Of a stretch of 64,000 nt of DNA, positions 18,648 to 27,325 are shown piece by piece. Location: NCBI RefSeq assembly GCF_003670295.1, contig NZ_QXJG01000006.1, positions 17,879 to 81,878 of the forward strand, read 5' to 3'. Below the pieces are notes generated by a model. It saw nothing but the letters and a program-made list of their open reading frames with translations, was not told where the DNA came from and did not search any database. The DNA comes from Helicobacter burdigaliensis. GTDB lineage: Bacteria; Campylobacterota; Campylobacteria; Campylobacterales; Helicobacteraceae. Each line of letters begins with the position of its first letter. The first letter of the stretch is position 1. Position numbers and translations under genes: made by a program.

Positions 18648-19405
18648 AATCCTATGCAAAAATTAATATTTTTTTAAAAATTACAGGCAGAATGCAAGAA
18701 AATGGTGTGGGCTATCATACTCTTGTATCGCGTTTTATGTGGATTTGCAATCTTTATGATGTGCTAGAGTTTAAAGAGGGGAATGAAAAATTTGAAGTTT
18801 GTGGGAATTTTGATTGTAAATTAGAGCAAAACACTCTTTATAAAAGCTATCTTGCCCTTTTGGAAGTTTGCACAAAAGAACAAAAAGAGTTTTTAAACAC
18901 GATAAAAATAGAAGTAGAAAAAAACATTCCCACAGGAAGTGGGCTAGGGGGTGGAAGCTCTAATGCGGCAAGTTTTATTTTGTGGGCGAATAAAAAGCTA
19001 GAATTAAATTTAAAAAAAGAAGAACTCTATAAGCTGGGTGCAAAGGTAGGAAGTGATGTTCCCTTTTTTTTAAGTGAAGAGGAAATAGCAAATGTAGAAG
19101 GTAGGGGAGAAGTAGTTGAAAGCACAAAAGAGAAAGCATTTGAAGTAGAGATTATCACTCCTAAAATCCATGCAGACACTAAAGAAATTTATAAACTTTA
19201 TGCAAAAAACTTTTATTCTCCTATATGTGCTAAAGAGGCTAAAGAATGGAAAGAATCTAGTAATGAAGAAGTTTTGAAAAAAGATGCAAGGGCTTTAAAT
19301 GATTTACTTTTACCACTTTTAGAGCTATATCCTAGTTTGGATACATTTGTAAAAGAGGGTTATTTTTTAAGCGGTAGTGGAAGTAGTTTTTGGAGAGTGA
19401 AATGA
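18644..19405 (+). CDS. ispE: 4-diphosphocytidyl-2-C-methyl-D-erythritol kinase
   Basis: IspE is the GHMP kinase of the MEP isoprenoid pathway. The ATP-binding motif [13 protein letters not shown] lies at 96-108. The catalytic region SDVPFFL and the C-terminal SGSGSSFW motif are present. The N-terminus [13 protein letters not shown] is typical. The length of 253 is shorter than E. coli (283) but normal for Helicobacter. Translational coupling on both sides (ATGA with csrA and with smpB). Confidence 0.93.
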   Translation: MKSYAKINIFLKITGRMQENGVGYHTLVSRFMWICNLYDVLEFKEGNEKFEVCGNFDCKLEQNTLYKSYLALLEVCTKEQKEFLNTIKIEVEKNIPTGSGLGGGSSNAASFILWANKKLELNLKKEELYKLGAKVGSDVPFFLSEEEIANVEGRGEVVESTKEKAFEVEIITPKIHADTKEIYKLYAKNFYSPICAKEAKEWKESSNEEVLKKDARALNDLLLPLLELYPSLDTFVKEGYFLSGSGSSFWRVK

Positions 19406-19860
19406 GTATAAAGATAGTTGCCACAAACAAAAAAGCAACTTATGATTTTTTTATTTTTGATAAGCTAGAAGCAGGGATTGAGCTTTTAGGAAGTGAAGTG
19501 AAGTCTATCCGTGCAGGTAAGGTGAATCTAAAAGATAGTTTTATTAAGGTTGTAAATGGCGAAGCCTTTTTGTTTGGGGCGCATATTTCTGTGCTTGGCA
19601 CGACAAATTTACATTATAAACCTGATGAGAAAAGAGTGCGAAAGCTACTTTTACACAGAAAGGAAATTGACAAGCTTTTTGGCAAAACGCAGGTGGTTGG
19701 AATGAGTATCGTGGCTTTAAAGCTTTATTTTAACAAACGCAACAAAGCAAAGCTAGAAATTGCACTTGCAAAAGGAAAAAATTTACACGATAAGCGTGAG
19801 AGTCTAAAAGAAAAAATCCAAAAAAGAGAAATTGCACAATCATTAAAAGAATATCAATAA
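19402..19860 (+). CDS. smpB: SsrA-binding protein SmpB
   Basis: SmpB binds tmRNA and brings it to stalled ribosomes for trans-translation. The start chosen is the ATG at 19402 that overlaps the ispE stop (ATGA); a TTG four codons upstream is less likely. The product of 152 residues shows the family core: NKKATYDFFIFDKLEAGIEL, GSEVKSIRAGKVNLKDSF, and the basic C-terminal KGKNLHDKRE segment needed for tmRNA function. The tmRNA gene itself is not in this window. Confidence 0.95.
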   Translation: MSIKIVATNKKATYDFFIFDKLEAGIELLGSEVKSIRAGKVNLKDSFIKVVNGEAFLFGAHISVLGTTNLHYKPDEKRVRKLLLHRKEIDKLFGKTQVVGMSIVALKLYFNKRNKAKLEIALAKGKNLHDKRESLKEKIQKREIAQSLKEYQ

Positions 19861-19870
19861 AGGAGAAAAA

Positions 19871-20350
19871 TTGCTAGATTTAAGCTTGAAAGAAAGTGTA
19901 GAATATGGTGTTATGGGAGTTTTGCTTTTAATGAGTGTGGTGGCTTTGTGGGCTAGCATTGAAAGGTTGCTTTTTTATCGCTATATTAAATTAGTTCTTT
20001 ATGAAAACAAAACAGAGTTAGAAATTGATTTATCTAAAAACTTAACAATTATCGCTACTATTGGTTCTAATGCTCCTTATGTTGGGCTTTTAGGAACGGT
20101 GTTTGGGATTATTATTGCTTTTGTGCAAATGGGGCAATCTGGCTTAGTAGATAGTGCAAGTATTATGAGTGGTTTAGCCCTAGCCTTGCAAGCCACAGCA
20201 GGGGGACTAATTGTCGCTATTCCTTCAATCATTTTTTATAATCTTTTAATGCGAAAAAGTGAAGTTTTAGTTGCAAAATGGGAAATTTTGCAAGAAAAAA
20301 AGCAAGATAAAAATTTTAGCCTAAAAGATTTAGAAGAAGGCAGAAGATGA
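19871..20350 (+). CDS. exbB: ExbB/TolQ-like proton channel protein
   Basis: ExbB forms the pentameric inner-membrane proton channel that, with ExbD, energises TonB-type transport. The 159-residue form has three membrane segments (about 10-28, 57-85 and 98-125), with the GLLGTVFGIIIAF and LQATAGGLIVAIP segments typical of MotA/TolQ/ExbB. The start is a TTG at 19871 with AGGAG at 19861-19865. It sits next to exbD (ATGA overlap) and downstream of smpB, as in H. pylori. No tonB is nearby. Confidence 0.88.
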   Translation: MLDLSLKESVEYGVMGVLLLMSVVALWASIERLLFYRYIKLVLYENKTELEIDLSKNLTIIATIGSNAPYVGLLGTVFGIIIAFVQMGQSGLVDSASIMSGLALALQATAGGLIVAIPSIIFYNLLMRKSEVLVAKWEILQEKKQDKNFSLKDLEEGRR

Positions 20351-20748
20351 AGCGATTTAGGAGAATGGATAGTATCAATATTGTGCCTTTTATTGATATT
20401 ATGCTTGTTTTGCTTGTGATTGTTTTAACAAGTGCTACTTTCATAGCACAGGGTAAAATTCCTATTACCCTTCCTAAAGCAGAAGGTTCTAGTAAGATAG
20501 ATAAACCTCTAAAGGATGTGGAAATCACTATTAATCAAAAAGGCGAATATTTTTTAGATAAGAATCTTTTAAGCCTAGAAGAGATTAAAGCAAAACTCTT
20601 ACAAATGCCAAAGGAAACTCCTATTTTATTAAGGGGGGATTCTAAAAGCTATTTGGAGCAATTTATCGCACTTGTGGGAATGCTAAATGAGATTAGTTAT
20701 AGCAATGTAGATGTGCAGGTGCAACAAATAGAGCAAAAAGGAAAGTAA
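20347..20748 (+). CDS. exbD: ExbD/TolR-like protein
   Basis: ExbD is the periplasmic partner of ExbB. The single membrane segment holds the proton-carrying aspartate at Asp17 (NIVPFIDIMLVLLVIV). The rest (about 45-133) is the periplasmic ExbD/TolR domain ending near the cell-wall side. The length of 133 is standard. The start overlaps exbB by 4 bases; the stop shares one base with the start of the following small gene (TAATG), placing that gene in the same transcript. Confidence 0.9.
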   Translation: MKRFRRMDSINIVPFIDIMLVLLVIVLTSATFIAQGKIPITLPKAEGSSKIDKPLKDVEITINQKGEYFLDKNLLSLEEIKAKLLQMPKETPILLRGDSKSYLEQFIALVGMLNEISYSNVDVQVQQIEQKGK

Positions 20749-20927
20749 TGTTTAGAAGTGAATATGACTTAGGGACGATAATTTCAGCGGCAATTACTTT
20801 TGCACTTGTTGTGCTTGTTATAAGGTTGGTTTTATTTTTGGCAAACCGCAAAAAAACAAATATTCAAAAACCTGATTGGCTTGTAGATGAGCGTTTTAAT
20901 TTAGACAAAAAAAGGAAGAGGAAATAA
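20748..20927 (+). CDS. Small (59-residue) single-span membrane protein between exbD and the ZorA-like gene
   Basis: The frame from the ATG at 20748 to the TAA at 20925-20927 encodes 59 residues. The N-terminus MFRSEYDLG is followed by one hydrophobic segment (about residues 10-32) and a Lys/Arg-rich C-terminus (NRKKT and KKRKRK). Both ends form TAATG overlaps: with exbD upstream and the ZorA-like gene downstream. This tight fit argues strongly that it is a real, translationally coupled gene. I do not recognise the family; an N-out, C-in accessory subunit of the adjacent motor is one possibility. Confidence 0.7.
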   Translation: MFRSEYDLGTIISAAITFALVVLVIRLVLFLANRKKTNIQKPDWLVDERFNLDKKRKRK

Positions 20928-23599
20928 TGGAAAATATGCTCGTAAATATCATCTTCACTTTAGTGATGTTAGCCCTTGCGTTTTGGGATTTTCTAAGCTA
21001 TGGAAAGCAAAAGCATAGAGATTTTAAGTCCATTATTATTAGTGCGGGTGTTTTAGGGACTTTTGTGGGTATTTTTATGGGATTGCAAGATTTTGATACA
21101 AGAAATATTGAAAATTCTGTGCCTACACTTTTGGAAGGTTTAAAAACCGCCTTTTATACTTCAATTTTAGGAATGGGACTTGCAATTTTGCTTTCAATTA
21201 TCCAAAAAAGCAAGGCGGTTAAAAGTGATTTTGATAATATGTTAGATTATTTTTCATTGCAAATGGGGAAATTAGATGAACTATCGCGTTTAAAAGAGCT
21301 AACACAAATCAGCCAAAAACAGCAAGAAAGTTTGCATAAAACGCAAAATCTTTTAGAAAAGCAAAGTTTGGCTAATGAAGAACGCTTTTTAGGGTTAGAA
21401 GAGCATTTTTTGAAAGTAAATTCTACTTTAAAAGAAGCAATGCACCATCTAGCACAAGGAGCAAGTAAGGAGCTTATTGGGGCATTAGAGGGGGTGATAA
21501 GGGATTTTAATAAAAAAATTACCGATCAATTTGGAGATAATTTTAAAGAACTAAATTTAGCAGTTTCGCAAATGATTGCTTGGCAGAATAATTATAAAGA
21601 GGGAATTGCGGGATTAGAAGAGAATCTTAAAAACACTCTTGCACTTTTTAAGCAAACAAGTGAGGGGATTGAAGCAATCGCTAAACGCAATGAAGAAACG
21701 CTTGAGGTTTATAAGGCTTTAGCAAATAGCATTGAGGCTTCACGCATAGAAAATGAGAAATTATCTTCTCTTTTGGCAGGATTTGAAAATATGCATACAA
21801 ACGCACAAAATGCACTCAATTCGGTAAAAGAGCTTGTAGAAACTTTAGAAAGTGCGCAAGTTAAGGGATATGAGGTTTCAGAGCAATCCCATAAACAAAT
21901 TAGCCAAATTTTTGAAAGTGGCAAAAAAGAAAGCTTAGAATTTGTAAAAAATAATTTAGAAAATACAACGCAATTTTTAGAACAAAGCACAAAAACTTAT
22001 TTGCAAACTTCACAAAATGTTTTAGAAAATAGTATGCAAACTCTAGAACAAGATCACAATAAGCTAAGCGAACAGCTTAACAAACTATATGTGAGCCTTA
22101 CAGAATTTAATGAAAACTATATTACACAAAATCAAGATAATCTCACGCGTTCTTTAAAAGAATTAGAGAATAAAACTTTAGAGTTGCTTGAGAGTTTTAA
22201 TCATAATGAAGAAGAGCTAAGATTTAAAAACTTGGAAATGATTACGCATATTAAAACAAATATTGAAGAGCAAATGCAAGAGATTAAAAGTAAATATGGT
22301 GAGTTTATAGATAATTTACAAGAAGCACAAAAGCAGTCTATTTTGCTTGTAGAAGAGCAATCTAAAAGAAGCGATGATGTGCTATTAAAGCATTCACAAA
22401 ATATGGAAACTTCGCTAGAACAGAGTGCAAACTCCTTTAAAGAGTTGTCTAAAAGTGCGCAAGATAGCCTAGAGAAGCATTTGGGTGCGTTAGAAGAACA
22501 TATAAATAATGCAGTTTTAGGCTTTGATAAGCTTTTGGGTAATTCTACTAAGAATCTAGAAGAAAATCTGCAAAGTAGCAAAGATACTTTGATTACACTT
22601 TCTAATGAGATAGAAAAAAGCACAGCAAATACTCTAAAAAGCCTAAATGATTTAGTGCAAAATACTGCAGATAGCCTAAGTCAGTCTTCTCAAAATATAG
22701 AAGAAGCTTTGAATGCAACTTCTTACAATATTCAAGAAAATTTTAGTAAAACTACGCAAGAAATTTCTCAAAATGTAAAAGATCTTTTAGAGCAAAATAA
22801 GGAGCAATCTAGCCAGCTTTATGGACTTTTAGAAAAAGATTCTAAAAATTTTAGTGGATATTTAGAGAAAATGCAAACCCATAATCAAAGCTTTTTAGAG
22901 GATTATCAGGGCAAACTTAGAGGGAGTTTAGCAGAAAGCTATAAAAATACTTTAGAATCATTAAATGCGTATTTAAAAAATGCAAACTCAATGCATCAAA
23001 CACAAATTACAAAAATATTGCAAACTTCAGCACAAACACATCAAGATTTGACTGCTGGTTTGCAAAATAGCCTTATGCAAGCTGTAAATATCTTTGAAAT
23101 AAATTCTAAAAAAGTGTGCGAGAGTGCGAATGTTTTAGCAAAAGATCTTTTAAGCCTTTCAAAAACGCAATTAGATTCCCATTCTAAAGAAGTGATACAA
23201 AGCTATTTAACTTTACAAACAGAAGTGAAACAGATGCTAAAACAAATGGGAAGTGAATATTTAGAAATGCTCTCACTTCTTAGTAAAAAAAGCTTGGAAC
23301 TACCTAAAAATGTAAGTGCAGAGCTTTTAAATGAATTTAATAATTTGCAAAAAAATCTTGGCGATGCTCTTTCGAAAACTTATCTTTCTTTAGAAAGCAA
23401 TCGCAAAGAAATTGATGCAATTTTACAAATTACAAAAACAAATGTTTCTTCTTCGCTTGCAGAAACTTCCGAGCTTAACGCTAAGCTTTGTAGTTCTTTA
23501 GGAGAGCTAGATGGAGCATTGTCTAATATAACCTTAGGTTTTAGGCAGGATTATGAATGGTTTTTACGCCGTATCCGTGAGCTAATGGGAGCTAGATAA
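20927..23599 (+). CDS. ZorA-like MotA/TolQ/ExbB-family protein with a very long helical tail
   Basis: The 890-residue protein has three predicted membrane segments (about 5-22, 36-53 and 72-93) with the MotA/ExbB-type core: LGTFVGIF at 43-50, LQDFD at 53-57, a short linker, then GLKTAFYTS (71-79) and GMGLAILLS. This pattern (GTFxGI, FD, GLxTAF) is the one seen in ZorA of Zorya anti-phage systems. After residue 95 there are ~780 residues of Gln/Glu/Lys/Ser-rich helical sequence with no globular domain, consistent with a long cytoplasmic coiled-coil tail. It is followed immediately by a ZorB-like gene. Function unknown; no ZorC-E is present. Confidence 0.75.
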   Translation: MENMLVNIIFTLVMLALAFWDFLSYGKQKHRDFKSIIISAGVLGTFVGIFMGLQDFDTRNIENSVPTLLEGLKTAFYTSILGMGLAILLSIIQKSKAVKSDFDNMLDYFSLQMGKLDELSRLKELTQISQKQQESLHKTQNLLEKQSLANEERFLGLEEHFLKVNSTLKEAMHHLAQGASKELIGALEGVIRDFNKKITDQFGDNFKELNLAVSQMIAWQNNYKEGIAGLEENLKNTLALFKQTSEGIEAIAKRNEETLEVYKALANSIEASRIENEKLSSLLAGFENMHTNAQNALNSVKELVETLESAQVKGYEVSEQSHKQISQIFESGKKESLEFVKNNLENTTQFLEQSTKTYLQTSQNVLENSMQTLEQDHNKLSEQLNKLYVSLTEFNENYITQNQDNLTRSLKELENKTLELLESFNHNEEELRFKNLEMITHIKTNIEEQMQEIKSKYGEFIDNLQEAQKQSILLVEEQSKRSDDVLLKHSQNMETSLEQSANSFKELSKSAQDSLEKHLGALEEHINNAVLGFDKLLGNSTKNLEENLQSSKDTLITLSNEIEKSTANTLKSLNDLVQNTADSLSQSSQNIEEALNATSYNIQENFSKTTQEISQNVKDLLEQNKEQSSQLYGLLEKDSKNFSGYLEKMQTHNQSFLEDYQGKLRGSLAESYKNTLESLNAYLKNANSMHQTQITKILQTSAQTHQDLTAGLQNSLMQAVNIFEINSKKVCESANVLAKDLLSLSKTQLDSHSKEVIQSYLTLQTEVKQMLKQMGSEYLEMLSLLSKKSLELPKNVSAELLNEFNNLQKNLGDALSKTYLSLESNRKEIDAILQITKTNVSSSLAETSELNAKLCSSLGELDGALSNITLGFRQDYEWFLRRIRELMGAR

Positions 23600-24345
23600 T
23601 GGCAAGTGATTTTAAAGGAAGTGAGTGGATTAGTATTTCTGATATGATGGCAGGAGTAATGATGATTTTCCTGCTTATTGCAGTCTCTTATATGGTGGTG
23701 ATTAGCTCCACCCAAAAAGAACTAGCAGAGCAAAATAAAGAACTCCTAACGCTTAATAAACAAATGAGTGATGTGGCTAAAACGCATAAAGATTTGCAAA
23801 CAGAGCTGAATAAAGATTTATTAAAAGAGTTTTCTAGAAATTTAGAACAATGGAATGCAGAGATTGATTTAGACAATACAGTGCGTTTTAGAGAGCCTGA
23901 TATTTTATTTGATCAAGGACAAAAAGTTGTAAAATCAAGATTTAAAGAGATTTTAGATGACTTTTTTCCGCGTTATATCAAAATACTTTCTCAAAGTAAA
24001 TATAAAGAGGATATTGAAGAAATTAGAATTGAGGGGCATACTTCCACAGAATGGCAAAATGCTAAAAGTTTAGAGGCAAGGTATTTAGGTAATGTGGGGC
24101 TTTCACAAGAGAGAGCTTTGGAGGTTTTAAAATATTGTTTTGAGAATCCTAAAATCAATGCACAAAAAGAATGGCTTGTGAGTGTTTTAAGGGCAAATGG
24201 ACTTTCTTTTGCAAAACCTTTAGAAACTCCAGAACTTTCTCGTAGGGTAGAATTTAAAGCACTCACTAAAAGCAATCAAAAAATTCTTAAAATCTTAAAA
24301 TTACAAGAAGAATTACAAAAAAATGAAGAAAATGAGCCAAAATAG
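23599..24345 (+). CDS. ZorB-like MotB/OmpA-domain protein
   Basis: The 248-residue partner starts with a short N-terminus and one membrane segment (about 12-35) that carries Asp15 in SEWISISDMMAGVMMIF, matching the WISxxDLM-type motif of MotB and ZorB. A short coiled coil (38-80) leads to an OmpA-like peptidoglycan-binding domain (about 92-222) with IEGHTS at 144-149, NVGLSQERA at 165-173 and RRVEF at 215-219. The start shares one base with the stop of the ZorA-like gene (TAATG). It should form the stator rotor-axle with that protein, anchored to the cell wall. Confidence 0.78.
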   Translation: MASDFKGSEWISISDMMAGVMMIFLLIAVSYMVVISSTQKELAEQNKELLTLNKQMSDVAKTHKDLQTELNKDLLKEFSRNLEQWNAEIDLDNTVRFREPDILFDQGQKVVKSRFKEILDDFFPRYIKILSQSKYKEDIEEIRIEGHTSTEWQNAKSLEARYLGNVGLSQERALEVLKYCFENPKINAQKEWLVSVLRANGLSFAKPLETPELSRRVEFKALTKSNQKILKILKLQEELQKNEENEPK

Positions 24346-24389
24346 GTTAAAGAAAGCTTTTGTTTTATAAGTATTTAAAAAAATCAAGG

Positions 24390-24395
24390 TAAAAT
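24390..24395 (+). promoter_or_regulatory. Probable -10 box of the PPIase-fba-efp run
   Basis: TAAAAT lies 51 bases before the PPIase ATG in the 101-base gap after the ZorB-like gene. It suggests that a new transcription unit begins here and that the exbBD/Zor-like run ends before it. Confidence 0.4.
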
Positions 24396-24446
24396 TTCAA
24401 AACAATGAGATGAAAATTCTCAAAAATTAACACGGAAGGTAAATCT

Positions 24447-25262
24447 ATGAAGAAGATTATTTTAGGTTCAATGGTGGCTTTTGCATTAATGCAAGGTGTG
24501 AGTTATGCAAAAACTTTTGCTAAGGTAAATGGTGAAGAAATCACAGAAAAAGACATCGGGATTTTAATGAGAGGAATGCCAGGCGTTTCTTATGAGCAAT
24601 TACCACAAGAAGCAAAAACACAAATCATTAATCAAGCGATTGAGAGAAGATTACTCATTAAACAAGCTAAGAAAGAAAAAATTGAAAACTCTAAAGAATA
24701 TAAAGAGGCTTTAGCGTTGGTGCAAGATGACTTAGCTTTAGAAATTTGGATGGGGAAACAAATGAGCGAAGTTAAAGTAAGTGATTCTGAGATTAAAGAT
24801 TTTTATAATAAAAATAAAAAAGAGTTTTTACAGCCAGAAGCGGTTAAAGTAAGCCATATTTTAGTGAAAAGTGAAGCAGAGGCAAAGTCAATTATTGCAG
24901 AGCTTAAAAAAAGTGGCAAAGATTTGCCTAATAAATTTGCACAGCTTGCTAAAGAAAAATCACAAGATCCAACAGCACAAAATGGTGGTAGTTTAGGGTG
25001 GCTTGTTAAAGCACAAAAAATGGTTCCAGAATTTACAAATGCAGCTTTCAAACTTAAAAAAGGTGAATATACTAAGGCTCCTGTAAAAACAGATTTTGGA
25101 TATCATATCATCTATGCAGAAGATAAAAGAAGTGAGAGAACACTTACTTTAGATGAAAGTAAGGCAAGAATTGAGCAAGTATTAAAAGTGCAAAAATTTA
25201 AAGATAGTGTCCAAAAAGAAGGGCAAGATTTACGCAAAAGTGCTAAGATAGAGATTTATTAA
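24447..25262 (+). CDS. Periplasmic peptidyl-prolyl isomerase, PEB4/SurA-type
   Basis: The product (271 residues) has a signal peptide (KKIILGSMVAFALMQGVSYA, then K). It has an N-terminal chaperone-like helical region (about 28-125) and a parvulin domain (about 131-222) with VKVSHILVK, a GGSLGWL segment and FGYHIIY. It resembles Campylobacter PEB4/Cbf2 and the H. pylori protein upstream of fba. Such proteins assist folding of outer-membrane proteins. ACGGAAGG precedes the ATG. The fba gene follows after 10 bases. Confidence 0.9.
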   Translation: MKKIILGSMVAFALMQGVSYAKTFAKVNGEEITEKDIGILMRGMPGVSYEQLPQEAKTQIINQAIERRLLIKQAKKEKIENSKEYKEALALVQDDLALEIWMGKQMSEVKVSDSEIKDFYNKNKKEFLQPEAVKVSHILVKSEAEAKSIIAELKKSGKDLPNKFAQLAKEKSQDPTAQNGGSLGWLVKAQKMVPEFTNAAFKLKKGEYTKAPVKTDFGYHIIYAEDKRSERTLTLDESKARIEQVLKVQKFKDSVQKEGQDLRKSAKIEIY

Positions 25263-25272
25263 GGTTTTTGTA

Positions 25273-26196
25273 ATGCTAGTATCAGGGAATGTGATTTTAC
25301 AAAAGGCACATAAAGAGAATTATGGTGTAGGTGCATTTAACTTCGTAAATTATGAGATGCTAAGCACTATCTTTGAAGCAGCGGATGAGAAAAAATCTCC
25401 TATTATTGTGCAAGCAAGTGAGGGCGCTATTAAATACTTAGGGATTGATATGGCAGTGGGTATGGTTAAAATCCTCTCACAGCGTTATCCACATATCCCT
25501 GTTGCATTGCATTTAGATCATGGGACAAGCTATGAATCTTGTGTAAAGGCTATTAGGGCAGGATTTACTTCTGTAATGATTGATGCTTCTCATCATCCTT
25601 TTGAAGAGAATTTGTGCGAAACTAAGCGTGTTGTAGAAGTTGCCCATTGTGCGGGCGTTAGTGTAGAAGCAGAGCTTGGAAGACTTATGGGGATTGAGGA
25701 TAATATCTCTGTGGATGAAAAAGATGCTTGTTTAGTCAATCCAAAAGAGGCAGAAGAATTTGTAAAAGAAAGTAAGGTAGATTTTCTTGCCCCTGCTATT
25801 GGGACAAGTCATGGAGCCTTTAAGTTTAAAGGTGAGCCAAAATTAGATTTTGAACGCCTTATAGAAGTAAAAAGGCTTACAAATATTCCTCTTGTATTGC
25901 ATGGAGCAAGTGCGATACCCAGTGAAGTGAGAGAAGCATTTTTACAAAGTGGCGGAGATTTAAAAGGGAGCAAGGGTGTTCCTTTTGAGTTTTTACAAGA
26001 GGCTATAAAGGGTGGTATTAATAAAATTAATACAGATACAGATTTAAGAATTGCTTTTATGTCAGAAGTTAGACGCGTAGCTAATGAAGATAAAACGCAA
26101 TTTGACTTAAGAAAATTCTTTGCTCCTGCTAAAGACTTTATGAGAAAAGTAATCGCAGAGCGTATGGAAGTCTTAGGCAGTGCAGGAAAAATTTAA
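25273..26196 (+). CDS. fba: Class II fructose-1,6-bisphosphate aldolase
   Basis: The zinc enzyme cleaves or forms fructose 1,6-bisphosphate; in this lineage it acts mainly in gluconeogenesis. Zinc-binding and catalytic residues are visible: HLDHG at 80-84 (His80, catalytic Asp82, His83), Glu in EAELGRLMG, and the His in VLHGAS. The NKINTDTDLR segment binds the phosphate. The length of 307 is standard. The PPIase-fba-efp order is the same in H. pylori. Confidence 0.95.
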   Translation: MLVSGNVILQKAHKENYGVGAFNFVNYEMLSTIFEAADEKKSPIIVQASEGAIKYLGIDMAVGMVKILSQRYPHIPVALHLDHGTSYESCVKAIRAGFTSVMIDASHHPFEENLCETKRVVEVAHCAGVSVEAELGRLMGIEDNISVDEKDACLVNPKEAEEFVKESKVDFLAPAIGTSHGAFKFKGEPKLDFERLIEVKRLTNIPLVLHGASAIPSEVREAFLQSGGDLKGSKGVPFEFLQEAIKGGINKINTDTDLRIAFMSEVRRVANEDKTQFDLRKFFAPAKDFMRKVIAERMEVLGSAGKI

Positions 26197-26213
26197 AAAT
26201 TAAAAGGAAATAA

Positions 26214-26777
26214 ATGGCATATTCAATGGGTGATTTGAAAAAAGGTTTAAAAGTTGAGCTAGAGGGCATTCCTTATAGAATTACAGAATACCAACATGTA
26301 AAACCGGGTAAGGGAGCAGCTTTTGTGCGTGTGAAGATGAAATCTTTTTTAGATGGCAGGGTTTTAGAAAAGACTTTTCATGCGGGTGATAAGTGTGAAG
26401 AGCCAAATTTACAAGAGCGTTCTATGCAGTTTTTATACCACGATGGCGATCATTTTCAGTTTATGGACACAGAAAACTATGAGCAAGTAGGGTTACTAGA
26501 TGATCAAGTGGGAGAGGTTGCTAAATGGATGATTGATGGAATGAATGTGAGTGTATTGTTCCACAATAATAAAGCAATTTCAGTAGATGTTCCTCAATCT
26601 GTGGAACTTGTAGTGAAGGAAACTCCACCTAACTTTAAAGGCGATACTACAAGTGCAGGTAAAAAGCCAGCAACTTTAGAAACGGGTGCAGTGGTGCAAG
26701 TTCCTTATCATGTATTGGAGGGTGATAAGATTCGTGTGAATACAGAAACAGGTGAATATTTAGATAAGGTAAAATAA
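26214..26777 (+). CDS. efp: Elongation factor P
   Basis: EF-P rescues ribosomes stalled at consecutive prolines. The 187-residue protein has three beta-barrel domains; the modifiable lysine lies in the [12 protein letters not shown] loop near residue 32-34, and domain III closes with the signature [17 protein letters not shown]. An AAAGGAAAT precedes the ATG. Which modification enzyme acts on it cannot be judged from this window. The stop shares a base with the next gene (TAATG). Confidence 0.96.
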   Translation: MAYSMGDLKKGLKVELEGIPYRITEYQHVKPGKGAAFVRVKMKSFLDGRVLEKTFHAGDKCEEPNLQERSMQFLYHDGDHFQFMDTENYEQVGLLDDQVGEVAKWMIDGMNVSVLFHNNKAISVDVPQSVELVVKETPPNFKGDTTSAGKKPATLETGAVVQVPYHVLEGDKIRVNTETGEYLDKVK

Positions 26778-27325
26778 TGGCAAAAGTTTTAATCCCTTTG
26801 GGAGATGGATTTGAAGATTTAGAGGCAATTAGCGTGATTGATGTATTAAGGCGTGTGGGTGTTGAAGTTAGCCTTGCTTCTTTAAAGAAGGATTTAGTGG
26901 TAACTTCTGATAGTGGGATTCCTATGCAAGCTAAAATAAGCATTGAAGAAGCAGATTCTAAAGAATATGAAGGAGTTGTGCTTCCAGGTGGCTTTGGTGG
27001 AGTGCAAAATATGATTGCTTCTAACTCGCTTACTCAATTTGTAAAAGACATGCAACAAAGCAATAAAGTTGTTGCTGCAATTTGTGCTGCACCTTTAGCA
27101 CTTTTTAAAATGGGAGTTTTAAAAGAAGCTAAATTTACATGCTATCCTAGTGTAGAAACTATGATAGAAAATCCAAATTATGTATGTGAAAATGTGGTGC
27201 AAGAGGGAAATATTATTACTTCAAGAGGTCCTGCTACTGCTTTAGAATTTGCTTTTTATTTAGCAGAAATTTTTGTAGGAAAAGAAAAAACATTAGAAAT
27301 TAAAAAAGGAATGCTTGCTTGCTAA
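26777..27325 (+). CDS. DJ-1/PfpI (YajL-like) family protein
   Basis: The 182-residue protein matches the DJ-1/ThiJ family: PLGDGFEDLEAISVIDVLRR at 7-26 with the conserved Glu14, and the reactive Cys103 in the nucleophile elbow AAICAAP (100-106). The Glu and Cys pair implies a functional site. DJ-1 relatives act as glyoxalases or redox and protein-repair factors; the exact role here is not known. It is coupled to efp (TAATG) and overlaps the start of the transglycosylase gene by 7 bases. Confidence 0.86.
   Translation: MAKVLIPLGDGFEDLEAISVIDVLRRVGVEVSLASLKKDLVVTSDSGIPMQAKISIEEADSKEYEGVVLPGGFGGVQNMIASNSLTQFVKDMQQSNKVVAAICAAPLALFKMGVLKEAKFTCYPSVETMIENPNYVCENVVQEGNIITSRGPATALEFAFYLAEIFVGKEKTLEIKKGMLAC

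Noticed and set aside
19871..20748. ExbBD as the Zorya stator itself
   Set aside because: Sizes and motifs are ordinary ExbB/ExbD and the H. pylori order (smpB-exbB-exbD) explains them; only the following pair is Zor-like.
21709..22623. Two Ser/Cys-rich minus-strand frames inside the ZorA-like gene
   Set aside because: They mirror the Glu/Gln-rich codons of the tail on the opposite strand and lack start signals.
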